Source: Kuschelorhynchus macadamiae
Lineage: Eukaryota > Arthropoda > Insecta > Coleoptera > Curculionidae
NCBI GenBank assembly: GCA_030620095.1
Contig: JAUTXW010004477.1
Location: forward strand, 434,001 to 498,000
Direction of reading: 5' to 3'
DNA: 64,000 nucleotides
Each line of letters opens with the position of its first letter. Position 1 is the stretch's first letter. Both the position numbers and the translations under genes were made by a program. Of the stretch, positions 8,391 through 19,740 are shown in pieces. The notes under the pieces are model-generated. The model saw only the letters and a list, made by a program, of their open reading frames with translations. It searched no databases and was not told the DNA's origin.

Positions 8391-8738
8391 CCCAAATTTA
8401 AATATTGATCTGCTAGTATTAGTGCCTGAGACTACTAGCAAGCTCTGCCCCAAATAAGTTAAAGTATACATCCCACTCGACTTATTTATAATTTCTATAA
8501 CATCTTCAGAAATGGTTTCGACAACACGTTTTGGTAAAAAAGTTTGGAATGTTTTGTCATGCGTTTTGTCGTACAATGTTGCATGAAAAGCTTTACCAAA
8601 CCATGTCATCTTTAAGGCAATATTTTGAACTATAAAAACTTTCCCAATTGTTAATGAAGAAAATTTTCTTTGTTCAACAAAATCTATATCCTTATTAAGA
8701 AATTCATTAATTTCACTCAAGTTTAATTTTGCACTCAT
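8379..8738 (-). CDS. unrecognised 119-residue protein, possibly OB-fold-like
   Basis: A complete frame starts MSAKLNLSEINEFLNKD. A beta-rich middle follows, with IGKVFIVQNIALKMTWFGK, then FHATLYDK, TFQTFLPKRV, IIEINK-type helix residues and YTLTYLGQSLLV. I recall a family of short insect mobile-element proteins with a TFLPKR box following a strand-rich segment. An OB-fold or single-strand DNA-binding role would fit but is only a guess. The frame is intact and on the same strand as the 118-residue ORF, with its 3' end embedded in the 70-bp repeat. Confidence 0.5.
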   Translation of the reverse strand: MSAKLNLSEINEFLNKDIDFVEQRKFSSLTIGKVFIVQNIALKMTWFGKAFHATLYDKTHDKTFQTFLPKRVVETISEDVIEIINKSSGMYTLTYLGQSLLVVSGTNTSRSIFKFGCLE

Positions 8739-8933
8739 TGTTGAAAAAATGTAAAAGATTTAATACAAAAAAAAAACACAGTATTACCGTAAATTAAAAA
8801 AATTGAATCAGAATACACCACACAATAACTTTTAGTGATGAAATCAATTGTGACCGCACAAGTCAGTTATAACACTATATGCTTACACCACAATTCTTTT
8901 ATATGAAATGGTTGGGCTCACAAAGATCATAGA

Positions 8934-9111
8934 AGACAAATATCGAAAACGTGGTATGCGCACTCAAGGTCATATGACGTCACATACCTCGAAGGTCGTG
9001 AGGCGGGGCTTAATTCAGAAATATCGAAAAATTGGGATGCGCACTCAAGGTCATATGACGTCAGATATCCTCAAGGCCAAACAATACAGCACACCTGTGC
9101 TCTCAAGGTCA
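8934..9111. promoter_or_regulatory. 81-bp imperfect repeat with Ftz-F1/SF-1-type sites and TGACGTCA palindromes
   Basis: Two copies of a segment starting TATCGAAAA (8941 and 9022, period 81) share GCGCACTCAAGGTCATATGA followed by CGTCA. Each holds TCAAGGTCA (8964-8972, 9045-9053), which matches the Ftz-F1/SF-1 monomer consensus YCAAGGYCR, and the CRE palindrome TGACGTCA (8975-8982, 9056-9063). Two more matches lie nearby, TCAAGGCCA (9071-9079) and TCAAGGTCA (9103-9111). A run of G follows. It lies at the outer side of the Polinton gene block and could be a promoter or part of the terminal repeat. Confidence 0.5.
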
Positions 9112-9204
9112 GGATTAGTGGTGGGGGGGGGGGTTGTCAATCCGTATATTCTCACTACTCAAGTATTTCATAATATTAAAAAGGTAACTAAATGTTTTTA
9201 TTAA

Positions 9205-10690
9205 AAACACTATTAGTTTTATGGAACAACCTAAAAAACTTCTCAGCTGCCCTACAAGTCTCTATAACTATTTTACTAACTTTAATTAGAATATATTAGG
9301 CATTTACTGTAGATCTACTAGAAAGCTCAATAAAAATTTAATATATTTGTTTGTATTCTGGCCTCGATTATTTCCAAACACCGGATTTTCTTATACATAT
9401 ACGTAATTTGTATTGTCTATATATGAGAAATTATAAAACAAAAAATACATCAGAAATACATTAAACTTTTAAATATTAATAGAATTGATGTATAAAAAAA
9501 TTTAAAGGACTCATAAAATAATTATTTTATAAGCTTTTATATACTAAAAAGGTGGTAGGAATTGTACTATATTTTAATTATATATTATATATGACCCGAG
9601 GAACTAAGTAGTTTGGAATTTGGTATGTGGAGGAATAATGTGAGCTACTTCCTTCCTCGTAGGTATCTGAAGATTATAATCACAATATGATTTAAACAAA
9701 ACGTTTTATAACCTAGAGGCATTTTAAAAATCCGCAAAAATTACCTTTGTTTTTAAATAAAACCATTTAACAATAGAAATATAGAACTTATTCACATCCA
9801 AAATATTACATTTGTATTGGAAATAACGCATTTAAGTATTTGGAGAGCTAGTATGTATTTTAATGTTTACGTTATCTAAAATCCAACCCAAAATTGGCAA
9901 AATATTTGTTTTTGTTCAATTAGTATTCATTTTTTTTTTGCTTTCCATGAAAATTACCATACTCGAATGGCTTAAATATCAAATTAATGTGTGTAAATGC
10001 TAAGGCCTTACAATTCGTACACCACTGATATCTAACCTTAATTACGTCAAGACTTACTTGTGATATGATACTTCCGGACTTAAGTAGTCTGTATTTCCAC
10101 AAACAACACACTTCCTCACCATCGTTTTTCATTTATTTAATTACTACCATACACAGAACTGACAAAATTATTAAAAAACTTAAAAAAATATATAAGCAAC
10201 AACCATCGAACGCGATTACAAAAATTACAACAATGGAGCGTCTGTTTTGTAATTAGACCATAAACAAGAGTGCTATGATGATTGCTATGAATGAATAGTA
10301 AGAGACGTAAATTTGGCGTAGCGTCGTTACCAGTTCTATTTGGTAATATTTTTATTATTACATTTTTGTAATTTTTTAAAGACCTTAGTTAATTACTTAA
10401 AAATAAAACAATGTTTTAAGGTTAATTATTGTGTAGTTTTTTGATATACATATAACTGTGTTATGAAAATATACAAACATATTGGAGAAATTCAATAAAG
10501 CTTGATTATTTGACAATTTTTAAAACGTGACAACAACAGACACCTATCGATGTAGTGGAGAGGGAAGAAATTTAATCAATGATCCCGTGTTAAATGTAAA
10601 TAGTTGGGTCTCTCTTGTTTTCATAGTCTAAGATCCAACATGATTTTGCTAATGAAACATTTTGTATGTTATTCTTTTATCAAATTAATT
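9205..10690. other. AT-rich intergenic DNA, nothing recognised
   Basis: No protein-like frame, RNA gene or clear repeat was found. The right end of the Polinton must lie near the left part of this stretch, but without the other terminus the inverted repeat cannot be defined. Confidence 0.4.
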
Positions 10691-10700
10691 TTTTTTGCTG

Positions 10701-10990
10701 GCTATAAATATAATTTTTTAACCAACCATAAATATTTCTTCTAATTCTTAAGTTAAATAAAATGTGTAACATAATCTCATGATCAACAGTATCAAAGGCT
10801 TTGCATAAATCTAAGTATAACCAACAGTACCTCTTGTATTGGTATAAATATAATTTTTAAACCAACTGTAAATATTTTCTCTAATTCCAAGGTTAAATAA
10901 AATCTGTAACATAATCTTTATCAGTATCATAGCCTTTGCATAAATCTAAGGATAACAAACAGCACTTCTTGTTTTGTTCAAGATTCACAT
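10701..10990 (-). mobile_element. non-LTR reverse transcriptase fragment, duplicated in tandem (period 140)
   Basis: Reading leftward, the first copy (10837-10701) gives YLDLCKAFDTVDHEIM and LFNLRIRR, the RT domain 3 signature of non-LTR retrotransposons. A second copy starts 140 bases along (10841-10971) with the same order of residues but several frame breaks. The DNA GTATAAATATAATTTTT and the following sequence are shared by both. Only this short part of RT is present, so an RT fragment was duplicated after insertion. Confidence 0.6.
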
Positions 10991-12733
10991 TAATATCCGT
11001 TATAATATCTATAGCAACAATTTCTTGACCTTATATAAATAGTTATTTAGTAATTAACTTTTTACTCTATAACTTATAATATAGTTCACATTTTTTAATT
11101 AGAGCGAAGTTTCATTGGGAGGTAAAAAATAAATAAAACCATTTTAACACAACTATCCTCCTATTGAAAATTTCTATTTTATCAAAAAAAGTGAAATAAA
11201 CTAGTCAAAACGAATTAAGGGTCAGTTTCAAAAATGCTCATATAATTAACCCTAATTTTTGTTTTCATTTTGCAATGTCGATTGCTTAGGAAGCCATCAA
11301 GCTTTAATATAGTGTTTACTTGAAATGAAATAAGACTTTCAAAAGTTGATTTTGATGAACTGAAAGTAAGAGATTTTTTATAAAACTTAGTGTGAGTGAT
11401 ATCTTTATCTTGAAAGATTCCCGAAAATTTTGAAAAAAATCCAGCTATAAAGGGCAATGTATTGATTCTACTATGTAGTAGAAGTTTCTTCGCCACTCGC
11501 TTAATCGTTGCTTCTTATGGCAGAATTTTTGAGAGTATATTTATAATCAGTAAACAGAAACCCATTTAATGCACATAAAATATACAAATACAGATACGTA
11601 TATGTTGACTTTGCTACATAATTTTGAGACTTTCTCTATATATAAATACTGATATAAATCAGTTTCCCATTACAATATTCAATATATATTTTTCCATTAA
11701 CTTAAAAAAAGTTTAAGTTAAAAAATTAAAAGTTCCATATATATGTAAAAATTCGATTTAAAATTGTTATCCCATTCCAAATTTAGGGCCGATAATTGTA
11801 ATTTGATTAGACTTTTTAAACACGAAAGTATATAAGACTGATTTCTTCTAATTATGCCCTTCAGTTACTTCTTTGCTTTTGCTTTGTTTTTGAAAAAGCT
11901 TAAATCGTTTAGACGCCAGCGGTCGTAAAAAAATACTTGATTTTCACTTCAAATTTTTAAGAATGAAGAAATACTTCCCAAAGTTTGATCCTACCCATTT
12001 TTAATATGATTCGGAAAACCATAAAGATAAAAATTTTCTGAAAATTTTAAATTATTAATTTAATTTTTTCGGCTGTTACCGTATTTCAAATACACCCCCA
12101 AAATAATACAAATATATTTTATAATCTTATAACCTTAAGTGCGCTGCAAAAAATAGCAAATCGGCCCCATGTAACACGAGTTATATGTAGATCATATCCT
12201 AGCGGTTATGATTAAATACCACTCTCGGCCTATTATCACCGTTTATATAAGTTGAGTTACATCTAACTGTAAAAATCTCATTTAGAAAAATGTAATGAAA
12301 AGTTAAAGAGGCGGTGTACACGTGCAAAAGTAATGAAAAAAGGTTCTGTATAACGTGTATAATATCTAAACTCCAAAATCATAGCAGATCGGTTTGGACT
12401 AACTAGTCATCATCAATGATGCCTACAAATAAGTAGATCGAGTGATAAACACTTCAAATGTGAAGATAGTAAGCAAAACTAAAAAGCCGAAAAGAAAAGA
12501 AAAAGGTTGAATCAAAAGATATACTTACGTCAGTGAACAGGTAGACAGATACATGGTATCAAATCGATGTAATAAAAACTTTTTACATGTAACAAGTGAT
12601 ATATCAGGTTCTCCCTGTAGACTCTGGGTACGTATCCTACATACTTATTTTCGGTCCTATTTAACTATTATCATAACTTTGACGGCTATTTTTGATTAAC
12701 AAACGTCCGCTAGTCCGATACATCCGGTTACGG
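10991..12733. other. AT-rich DNA left of the Tigger element
   Basis: No recognised gene. A 93-codon minus frame at 11215-11496 has no family features. The last 55 bases before the Tigger (12680-12733) resemble 15788-15843: both carry GACGGCT, AACAAACG and CGCT-GTCC blocks, suggesting an older dispersed or flanking repeat. Confidence 0.35.
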
Positions 12734-12762
12734 ATATAAGGTATCTGTATGTAATATGGTCA
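12734..12762. repeat. left terminal inverted repeat of Tigger-like element
   Basis: ATATAAGGTA-T-CTGTA-T-GTAATATGG-T-CA, matching the reverse complement of the right end apart from the three separated positions. Confidence 0.7.
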
Positions 12763-13084
12763 CCTTAAGGATTAATTGCTAACTGTAAGATTAACAAATA
12801 ATATTTTTTTATTTTTCATGTGATTTAGGATCATATAAGCATATTCCAACAAGTCTATTTAAAAAAAAACGGTTTTTAAAAACTCTAAAAAATCTGACAT
12901 GCTTTTTTCCCAAAATAGGTTACAGTGGCCATATTTCCAACACGTGTCGGTAATATGACCACACAAGAAAAGTCGGTATTTTAGGTGTTTTTGAATTATC
13001 ATGAATAAAACAAAGTAATGATAAATGATGATTTTATTTAAGAAAAATACAATTTTTATTACATAAATGACTTTTTAGGTTTTT

Positions 13085-14815
13085 TAACAAAGTCACAATC
13101 TAGGCATAAAAATATTGGCAGTTTGTCTTTTTTGGTCAGTCCAACGCAGTCTTTATGCACGTATACTTTACATGTTCAGCGCACAGTCTCATATCAGCTA
13201 TACGGTCTTCTTTACACAACTTACAGTACCATGATTCCTTTAGAGTAGCCCCCTTTGTCTTCTACTTCGAAACTTTGTTGACAAACTTTTCGGTACCCGT
13301 TTGAAATTCGCCATCAAACAAGTCTTTTTTTACAATCTGTGCCCTACAATCTGCCCCCACATTTTTTTTTGTGAATACTTCATCAGGAGTGCAAAGTAGG
13401 TCATCAAACGAAACGTTCAAGTCTCTTGGATTCTTCTCTCCATTGGAATGGGAACTCGAGTCATCACGTGATTCATCGTGTAATGTTACATCGAATGCTG
13501 TATCGCTGCTTTCACTCGAAGTTTCATCATGTCTCGTCTTGACCTTACTTCGAATACCGGACGTAGAGGGTTTTGACAGTTCATTTGGTACCATTGGAGC
13601 TTCATTTGATACATTAGGAACATCGTAGTTTTGATTAGTAACAGTGCTCGGCGCAAAAGCAACTTCTGGTATCGCATCTTTAGTAAAGGGATAGATCCCT
13701 GTGGCTGCAGAACCTGCTTTGATGTTTACTGGGGTCATCGTTTTGTACCAGAAATTTGAAAATATCTTTCTAAATCTAAATTTTGTAATCGAATGGTCTT
13801 TATGGATAGACAGATATTTTAAAACCTCGTCATCCCAGTAATACTCAAATGCTCTGAAGACCGATTTGTCCATGGGTTGAAGTTCACGGGTCGTATTACT
13901 GGGAAGACAGTACAGCGTTATGTTAAACTCGGCTGCTTTCTCGACAATTGCATAATCAAGATGGTATTTTGCTCCATCAAAAATAAGAAGCCACGGACCC
14001 GCTACCTTATATTTCCCAAAATGTTCGATCCAACGACAAAAAGTTGATACTGTCATGTTGCCTTTTGTTGTCATTATTGCATCTGATCCCGGCGGTAAAC
14101 TGTCTTTCCATTCGGGTTTTAGGTGCTTACCCTTAAATAAACTCAAGGGTGGGATTGCAGTGCCCAGAGCATTCCCACATGAAACTATGGTGACGTTCTC
14201 ACCGTGCTCATTTCCCACAAGATGAACCCTCCTAGCACCTTTCTAAGCTAAAACCTTTTGTTGGTGGTGTAGACACAATCTGCAGCCTTTTTCATCAACA
14301 TTATAAATATGCTGTTGCTTATCTATATCCATTTATTTTTTTTCTTTTCTAAAGTGATCATTAACGAGAAACGGATTTAGTTTTTGTGCTCTGGCAGGGT
14401 TTAAATTCTGAGCTTTTCGAGGTCGAATTTGGGGATTTCTTGATAAAAAACCTCTGAGCCAAAAACGTCCAGCATTTTCCTTTTCAGTACTAAATGGATT
14501 AGAAATGTTGTTGGTTCTTGTGTATTGATAAATACATGCTCGAAGTACCCTGGAAGTAAGGGAGTAGCCAACTTGAGAGAGACGAATAATTCGTCGACAC
14601 AGTTCAGATTCTTGCTCAAATGTTAAAATGGGCTTACGTCCAAGCGTAGATTTATTTTCTTTATTTGTTTCCAAATAACGTCTCAAAGTTCGCCTTGGAA
14701 CGTTATAGGTTTGACTAGCTTTATAAACTGCTGTTCCACTACGTACAGCTTGTATGGCTTTAGTCATATTTTCCTGAGTCCATTTACCTCTGAGACCCTG
14801 ATTCCGTCTAGGCAT
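13085..14815 (-). pseudogene. pogo/Tigger-type transposase (psq HTH, DDE domain, PHD-like tail), nonsense-interrupted
   Basis: One reading frame runs from MPRRNQGLRGKWTQ (ATG 14815) through stops at 14333-14335 (TAA), 14243-14245 (TAG) and 13262-13264 (TAG). The N-terminal part is a Pipsqueak-type helix-turn-helix (SGTAVYKASQTYNVPRRTLRR) followed by a CENP-B-like segment. The DDE core shows IYNVDEKGC, WLLIFDGAKYH and ELQPMDKSVFRAF, giving three candidate catalytic Asp residues. The linker is Ser/Asp rich. After the last stop the frame continues into cysteine pairs (YCKLCKED, then after a frameshift VYVHKDCVG) typical of a PHD-like zinc finger. The family mobilises TA-flanked DNA elements. This copy is dead. 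Confidence 0.8.
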
Positions 14816-15337
14816 TGTGTTCTTGCATTGAAACAAAAGACACGTTTATAATAAAATACCCATATACAAATAAAATAACACGATTTTTCCCGATACACAA
14901 ATGTAGAGAAATATGACCAATTGTAGACAAATATGGCCAATGGCCATATTGCTAGACATTAGAATTGGCCATATTACTGAACCCATAAATATATACTCGT
15001 TTTTAGGCAAAAAAAATATTTAGTGCATTATGTTGCATTTAACTATTCTTAAAATATTAGCAATACACTATAATCAACGTTTTCTAAATAAAAATATACA
15101 AAAATACTCACCTGGTACAGACAAATCCGGCAAAAATTCAGAGCCAAATTTAATAACACGTACAGTCGCCGGCCATATATGTTCACTAGGGTGCCACCGG
15201 GCAGATTTGGCGACATCTAGCGATCGAACTTTTAACTAGAATATTATGGAGATGTGGTGTGCTGCTTATCGTAACGATATACGTTTTATGATTTATTAAT
15301 TAAGGAAATATAGGGAGTTGGCCATATTATTAGCATT

Positions 15338-15365
15338 GGCCATATTACCTACAGGTACCTTATAT
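15338..15365. repeat. right terminal inverted repeat of Tigger-like element
   Basis: GGCCATATTACCTACAGGTA followed by CCTTATAT; the reverse complement pairs with the left end. Confidence 0.7.
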
Positions 15366-15403
15366 GCTTTATATGTTTTATTAATTATTTAAAAGTTAGG
15401 AAT

Positions 15404-15560
15404 ACTAGACGCTTTTTTGGGCTGCTGCAAAAATATTTCTATAAAATAAATTACGACCTTAAAAGTTACAAGAAAATGTGAAACCCATTTCTAAAAAGTT
15501 TAAGTAGTTCAGATGTTATTGGGAAAATTATTTTTTTTAACATGTCAATTTTTTTAGTAC
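15404..15560. repeat. outlying copy of the 110-bp satellite
   Basis: The order TTTTTTGGGCTGCTGC, AAATAAATTACGACC, AAAAGTTACAAG, TGTGAAACCC, TTTAAGTAGTTCAGA matches the satellite units starting at 16.7 kb. Confidence 0.45.
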
Positions 15561-16688
15561 CTCAATAAAACGTATCTACTGTATTTGAAAACGAAATTAT
15601 GGGGAAAAATTTTTTTTGACAAACAAAACGTTAATACAATACGTAAAAAAACTTGAAATCAACTGTCATATTGTAAGTAAAAAAATCGCATGATAATCCG
15701 AACTAACTGGTAGTAAAATTGTGGACTTGCATTGTGCAGCATTCCTATACGTGTGGCGCAGAACGTGTTTTTCTATTAACGTATCCATGACGGCTGTGTT
15801 TCGTATAACAAACGGTCGCTGGTCCATAAATGGTTGCGAACGAAAACATTTTGACAGCTGTTAGTATTATATTGAAATGATAATGGTTAAATATGTCACA
15901 AAAGCAACTATTTAATATCTTCATTACTATTCATTTTTGATAAAATTGTATAGAAATTTAAATATTTATAGAACTGGAAATGAAAGAAAATTTCTCTTTC
16001 TAAAAATTTGCGTACAGCTTATAGTTTTCGATCAAACTGACATATAAAATTCAATGAAAAACTTGAAAATTGCAAGACTATGAAAAAATCCCGTATATGA
16101 ATAAAATATGCATCTCCCTTGGGCACATATTTTCCTAATTTATATTCATCAGAAAATATATAGTTTTCGAGATATTTCAGTTTTTCTTTTTCTGATTTTC
16201 GATCATTGTTTTAAAGGGGTCATTGTCTGTGTTCAAAAAGTCCAAAAATTTTAAAATATGAAATTGTAATTAACGTACCTAATTAGTATAATTTTCCTTT
16301 TACGAATCTAAATTTAATAGCCGGATATGTCACAGAGCTAAAGCAAAAGGTTGCTCAATCTATATCTTTTTTGCGAGTGTGAAAAATTTTCAAACCGGTC
16401 TCTTAGAAATACGTCGCCTACAAAAATACAGTCAAATTAATAGCCCCAACACAACACAGTTTTCTGACAAAAATACCACATCGCCACGTAAAATTCGTAG
16501 TAAGAAACAGTCACGTTTTATATATAGAATTGTTAACGTTTGTTAAAAATTCTATACAAAAAACGCGGCTACATATATTGTACATTCATTGTGTAAATTA
16601 AAAAATATGGGCATGTAACTAAAAAATATATTTTCATAAAACATGTAAAAATCTGATTTAAAGAAAAGTAACTGCTCAAAACTTACAG

Positions 16689-17735
16689 AAACTAGATTTT
16701 TTTTTGGCAGCCGCTAAAATATTGTTCTGATATAAATGCAAACTATGAAAATCCACATCTAAAAATTTTAAAAAGTTCAGAAATCAGAACGAAAAATTTT
16801 TTTGACAGCTGTCAAAATTGTGAGATTAAAAGTTACAAGGAATAATAAAAACCGTATTTAAAAATTTTGAGCCGTTGGTAGGTAAAAGAAAAAACGAGCT
16901 CTCGAACAGGCTTTTAAAGAGGTCTCAAAATATTTTTTTAATTACACCTTTAAAAGCTACATGGAACTGTAGAAACTGTAATTAAAAATTTTAAGCAATT
17001 CAAAAGATAAGGAAAACAAAAATGTCAAAATATTTTATTTTAATAAGTTGCGCTTCAGGAAGCTACATGGAACTATGAAAAACGTTTTTAATTATTTTAA
17101 GTAGTTTAGAAGTTGTGGAGAGAAACGTTTTTTTACAACTCAGCATATTATTTTAAACAAATAACACTTTTAAAATGGAACTGTAAAAACCGTATTTAAA
17201 TATTTCAGATAGGTTAGAAGTCACGGGAAAAAAATTTATTTTGACAGCTGTCAAAATATTTTTTCAAAACAATTGCGCCTTTAAAAGTTACATGGAATCG
17301 TATAATCCACATAAAAATTTTTTAAAAAGTTTAAAATTTACAAAAAAAAACAATCATTTTTTGGACAAATGTCGAATTTTCTTTTTATTAAATAACATAA
17401 TAAAAAATTAGAGAAAACTGTGACAACCGTTTTTAACAAGTTTAAAAGTCTAAAAGGAATTTTTTTAAGAGCTGTCAAAATATTTTTAAAAATTAGACCA
17501 CTAAAAGTTATATGGATCTATAAAAACGATATACAAACATTTTAAGCAGTTCAAATGCCACAGAGAGCTTTTAAAATATTAGAAACAAAAACAAACGCCA
17601 CTAATAGTGACTTAAATCTGTGAAAACCGTATTTAAAATTTTTTAGTCACTAGATAAACCCATTTTTTATTAGCTTCTAAAATATTTTTTGTAATAAATT
17701 ACACTCGTAAAAGATAGAAGAAATTTCCTATCTAT
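16689..17735. repeat. degenerate satellite array, about ten units of roughly 110 bp
   Basis: Successive units share, in order, a T tract, GACAGCTGTCAAAATATTTT, ATAAATTACGCC, TTTAAAAGTTACATGGAACT, GTGAAAACCGTATTTAAAAA and TTTTAAGCAGTTCAAAAG, then an A-rich end. Unit starts lie near 16689, 16796, 16903, 17018, 17129, 17235, 17351, 17459, 17568 and 17661. Divergence is high, so the array is old. No open frame runs through it. Confidence 0.65.
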
Positions 17736-19430
17736 TATCGAAAACCCCGATTAAATCCTTTTAGGTAAAAAAAAAAAGAAATGAAAAAGAGATAATTTTT
17801 CTTTTTTATTATCCACTAGGAAAAAAATTACAGTTTTTAAATTAGAATTTCTAAAGAAATAAAGTATTTTACTGCCCTGTATAACAATATATGCTATACT
17901 TCTGTACTGAAAACTTTTGCCAGGGACAAAAATTCAATCAATCAAACCCTACCTTTAACTTATAATGCCAATGTTTCATTCTTTTAAAAAATGCCAGTAA
18001 AGAAGAGAAAATTAAAAAAATCGCAGCTGCGAAAGCAAAATGAATAGTTAATAACTTATAGCCAAAAGTTTCACTAAGAAAAAACACAATTTCTAAAAAA
18101 ATGTCATACCTACTGACCCTGTATAAAATAATATAAACTTTACTACTCTTCAGTATACGAACAGTATAATACTGAACGTTATTATATTTCCTATGCTAAA
18201 CATATACCAGGATAAAAAAATTAGAAACTCTATGCCCGAATCCTAAAAAACCTCACAAAATATATAAACATACCGGACTATATACTAAAAAATATATCTA
18301 TCCTGTATCCAATTAGATGCAAGTATTTGGCCGTTCTAACTGATCCTAAAACGATAATCGGATAGCACGTTTATTAAACGAATATCGATGTAATGCATGC
18401 AATCGAGAATGACAGCTAATTTTCTTAGAGATATTTTATAAAATTAAGGGAAAGTATTATCCTTAAAATGGTAGCTACCTACTTAAAAACATTCAAATTT
18501 TATGCTGCCAATTTTAAATGCCGTAATCAGTTTTCCGACAGGACGCCTGCTTTTTTCTAAAAGAAAATGTATCAAAAAAACATTTTTTTCGAAACATTTC
18601 AGTTTATTTTAAAAATTTCTACTTTCTGGTCATTTTCTTGACAGAGATACATTCAGATCTTTGTTCTCCTCTATATTTCGAATGAAAAATATCTTATGTA
18701 AAATTTCGCTAGGATGCGCCCAGTTCGAGCTATAAGCGCCCCCAAACACCCTTTTTCGAACGAAAAAAAATCGTTAAATCACGAAACGGGTTCGAAGCTC
18801 AAACAATTAGGGTTTTGTAGGACCTGAAGAGCCATCGTTCGAGAAAGTTTCGACAAAAAAAAATTGCGACCTGAACCGTGTTACATCGAAGTTGACTTTT
18901 TTGCTCGACTTTGAGGTACCACATCTCCGGTACCAAATAAAGTACAGAAAAATCTGCAAACGAATCGTGTAGAACATGCCAAATTCATCGCCATATCTTT
19001 TATAGTTGCCAAAATATACCCACCGAAAAACAAGGTTTTCTAAAATGACACGACCCACACCAAGATTCCGTCCCCGAGTGTGAGAGCCACAGTAACGAAC
19101 GGGCTTCGCGGCCGTTTGATAACAAGTACAAAACAAAAGTTGACGAACACCAAATTACATTTTCAAAAAATTTTGTTTAGATTTATTGCTTGAAAAGCAG
19201 CCATCGTTCTTGTAGGCATGATAAAATAGAGAAATGGAAGAATCTTTTTAACAAAACGCAAAAAGAAAATTGACAGTCGACGGGATTGCCAAATTTATAT
19301 GGAATTAAAACAAATACAACTGTAAGGAAAAACTCATGATAATATTGAAATCCTTATGATAGACATACAATAAATTAACACATTTTTGTTCAGCAAGTTT
19401 CCTTGTCTACCTTCCTTTTAAGTATTTTAG
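17736..19430. other. AT-rich DNA between satellite blocks
   Basis: No gene recognised. A less AT-rich patch at 18700-19140 contains GGGTTCGAAGCTC and many TTCGA words. The 109-codon minus frame there has low-complexity residues and no family match. Confidence 0.35.
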
Positions 19431-19434
19431 AAGC

Positions 19435-19740
19435 CTTTTCGACAGCTGTCATTTTTTTAAAATAAATTACGCCAAAAAAAGTTAGGTGGAACTGTGAAAA
19501 CTGTATTTAGTAATTTTAAGTACTTAAAAGTTACGGGAAAAAGACGGTTTTTTGACAGATGTCAAAAAATTTTTTCAATAACTCAGCTTCTAAAATTTAC
19601 ATTGAAATGTGAGAAAAGGACATTTTTCTAACAGCTGTCAAAATATGTCCTTTTAATAAATTTCGCAACAACAAGTTACATAGAGATGTAAAAACCGTAT
19701 TTAAAAATTTTATGCAGCTGTCAAAATATTTTCATATATA
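19435..19740. repeat. second block of the 110-bp satellite
   Basis: Three units with GACAGCTGTC (19441-19450), GACAGATGTC and AACAGCTGTC cores, each followed by ATAAATTACGCC-like and AAAACCGTATTTA-like blocks, in the same orientation as the main array. Confidence 0.55.

Larger units (their letters stand above)
12734..15365 (-). mobile_element. pogo/Tigger-like DNA transposon with both terminal inverted repeats
   Basis: The left end (12734-12762, ATATAAGGTATCTGTATGTA and on to AATATGGTCA) and the inverted right end (15338-15365) match over about 28 bases with three mismatches. Subterminal GGCCATATT motifs recur at 12927, 14942, 14967, 15320 and 15338, and in inverted form near 14930. The termini begin with TA, matching the TA target preference of the Tc1/mariner-pogo group. 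The element encloses one decayed transposase gene on the minus strand. Confidence 0.75.

Noticed and set aside
8251..9111. CRISPR-like array
   Set aside because: Two adjacent copies of longer repeats without spacers in eukaryotic DNA; these are tandem repeats.
8908..9204. 98-codon plus frame
   Set aside because: It runs through the 81-bp DNA repeat, so the protein repeats follow from the DNA; regulatory repeat is a better reading.
1..9204. Reading region 1 as an intact endogenous virus
   Set aside because: Frameshifts or nonsense codons affect most genes and the polymerase end is not in the window; a decayed Polinton is the supported reading.
11215..11496. 93-codon minus frame
   Set aside because: No family features, AT-driven composition, and no other frame nearby supports a gene.
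18780..18800. GGGTTCGAAGCTC as tRNA B-box
   Set aside because: No A-box at the right distance and no cloverleaf pairing; kept only as a note.
18807..19136. 109-codon minus frame in a less AT-rich patch
   Set aside because: Composition rich in Phe, Tyr and Arg with no motif; no supporting neighbours or splice context.
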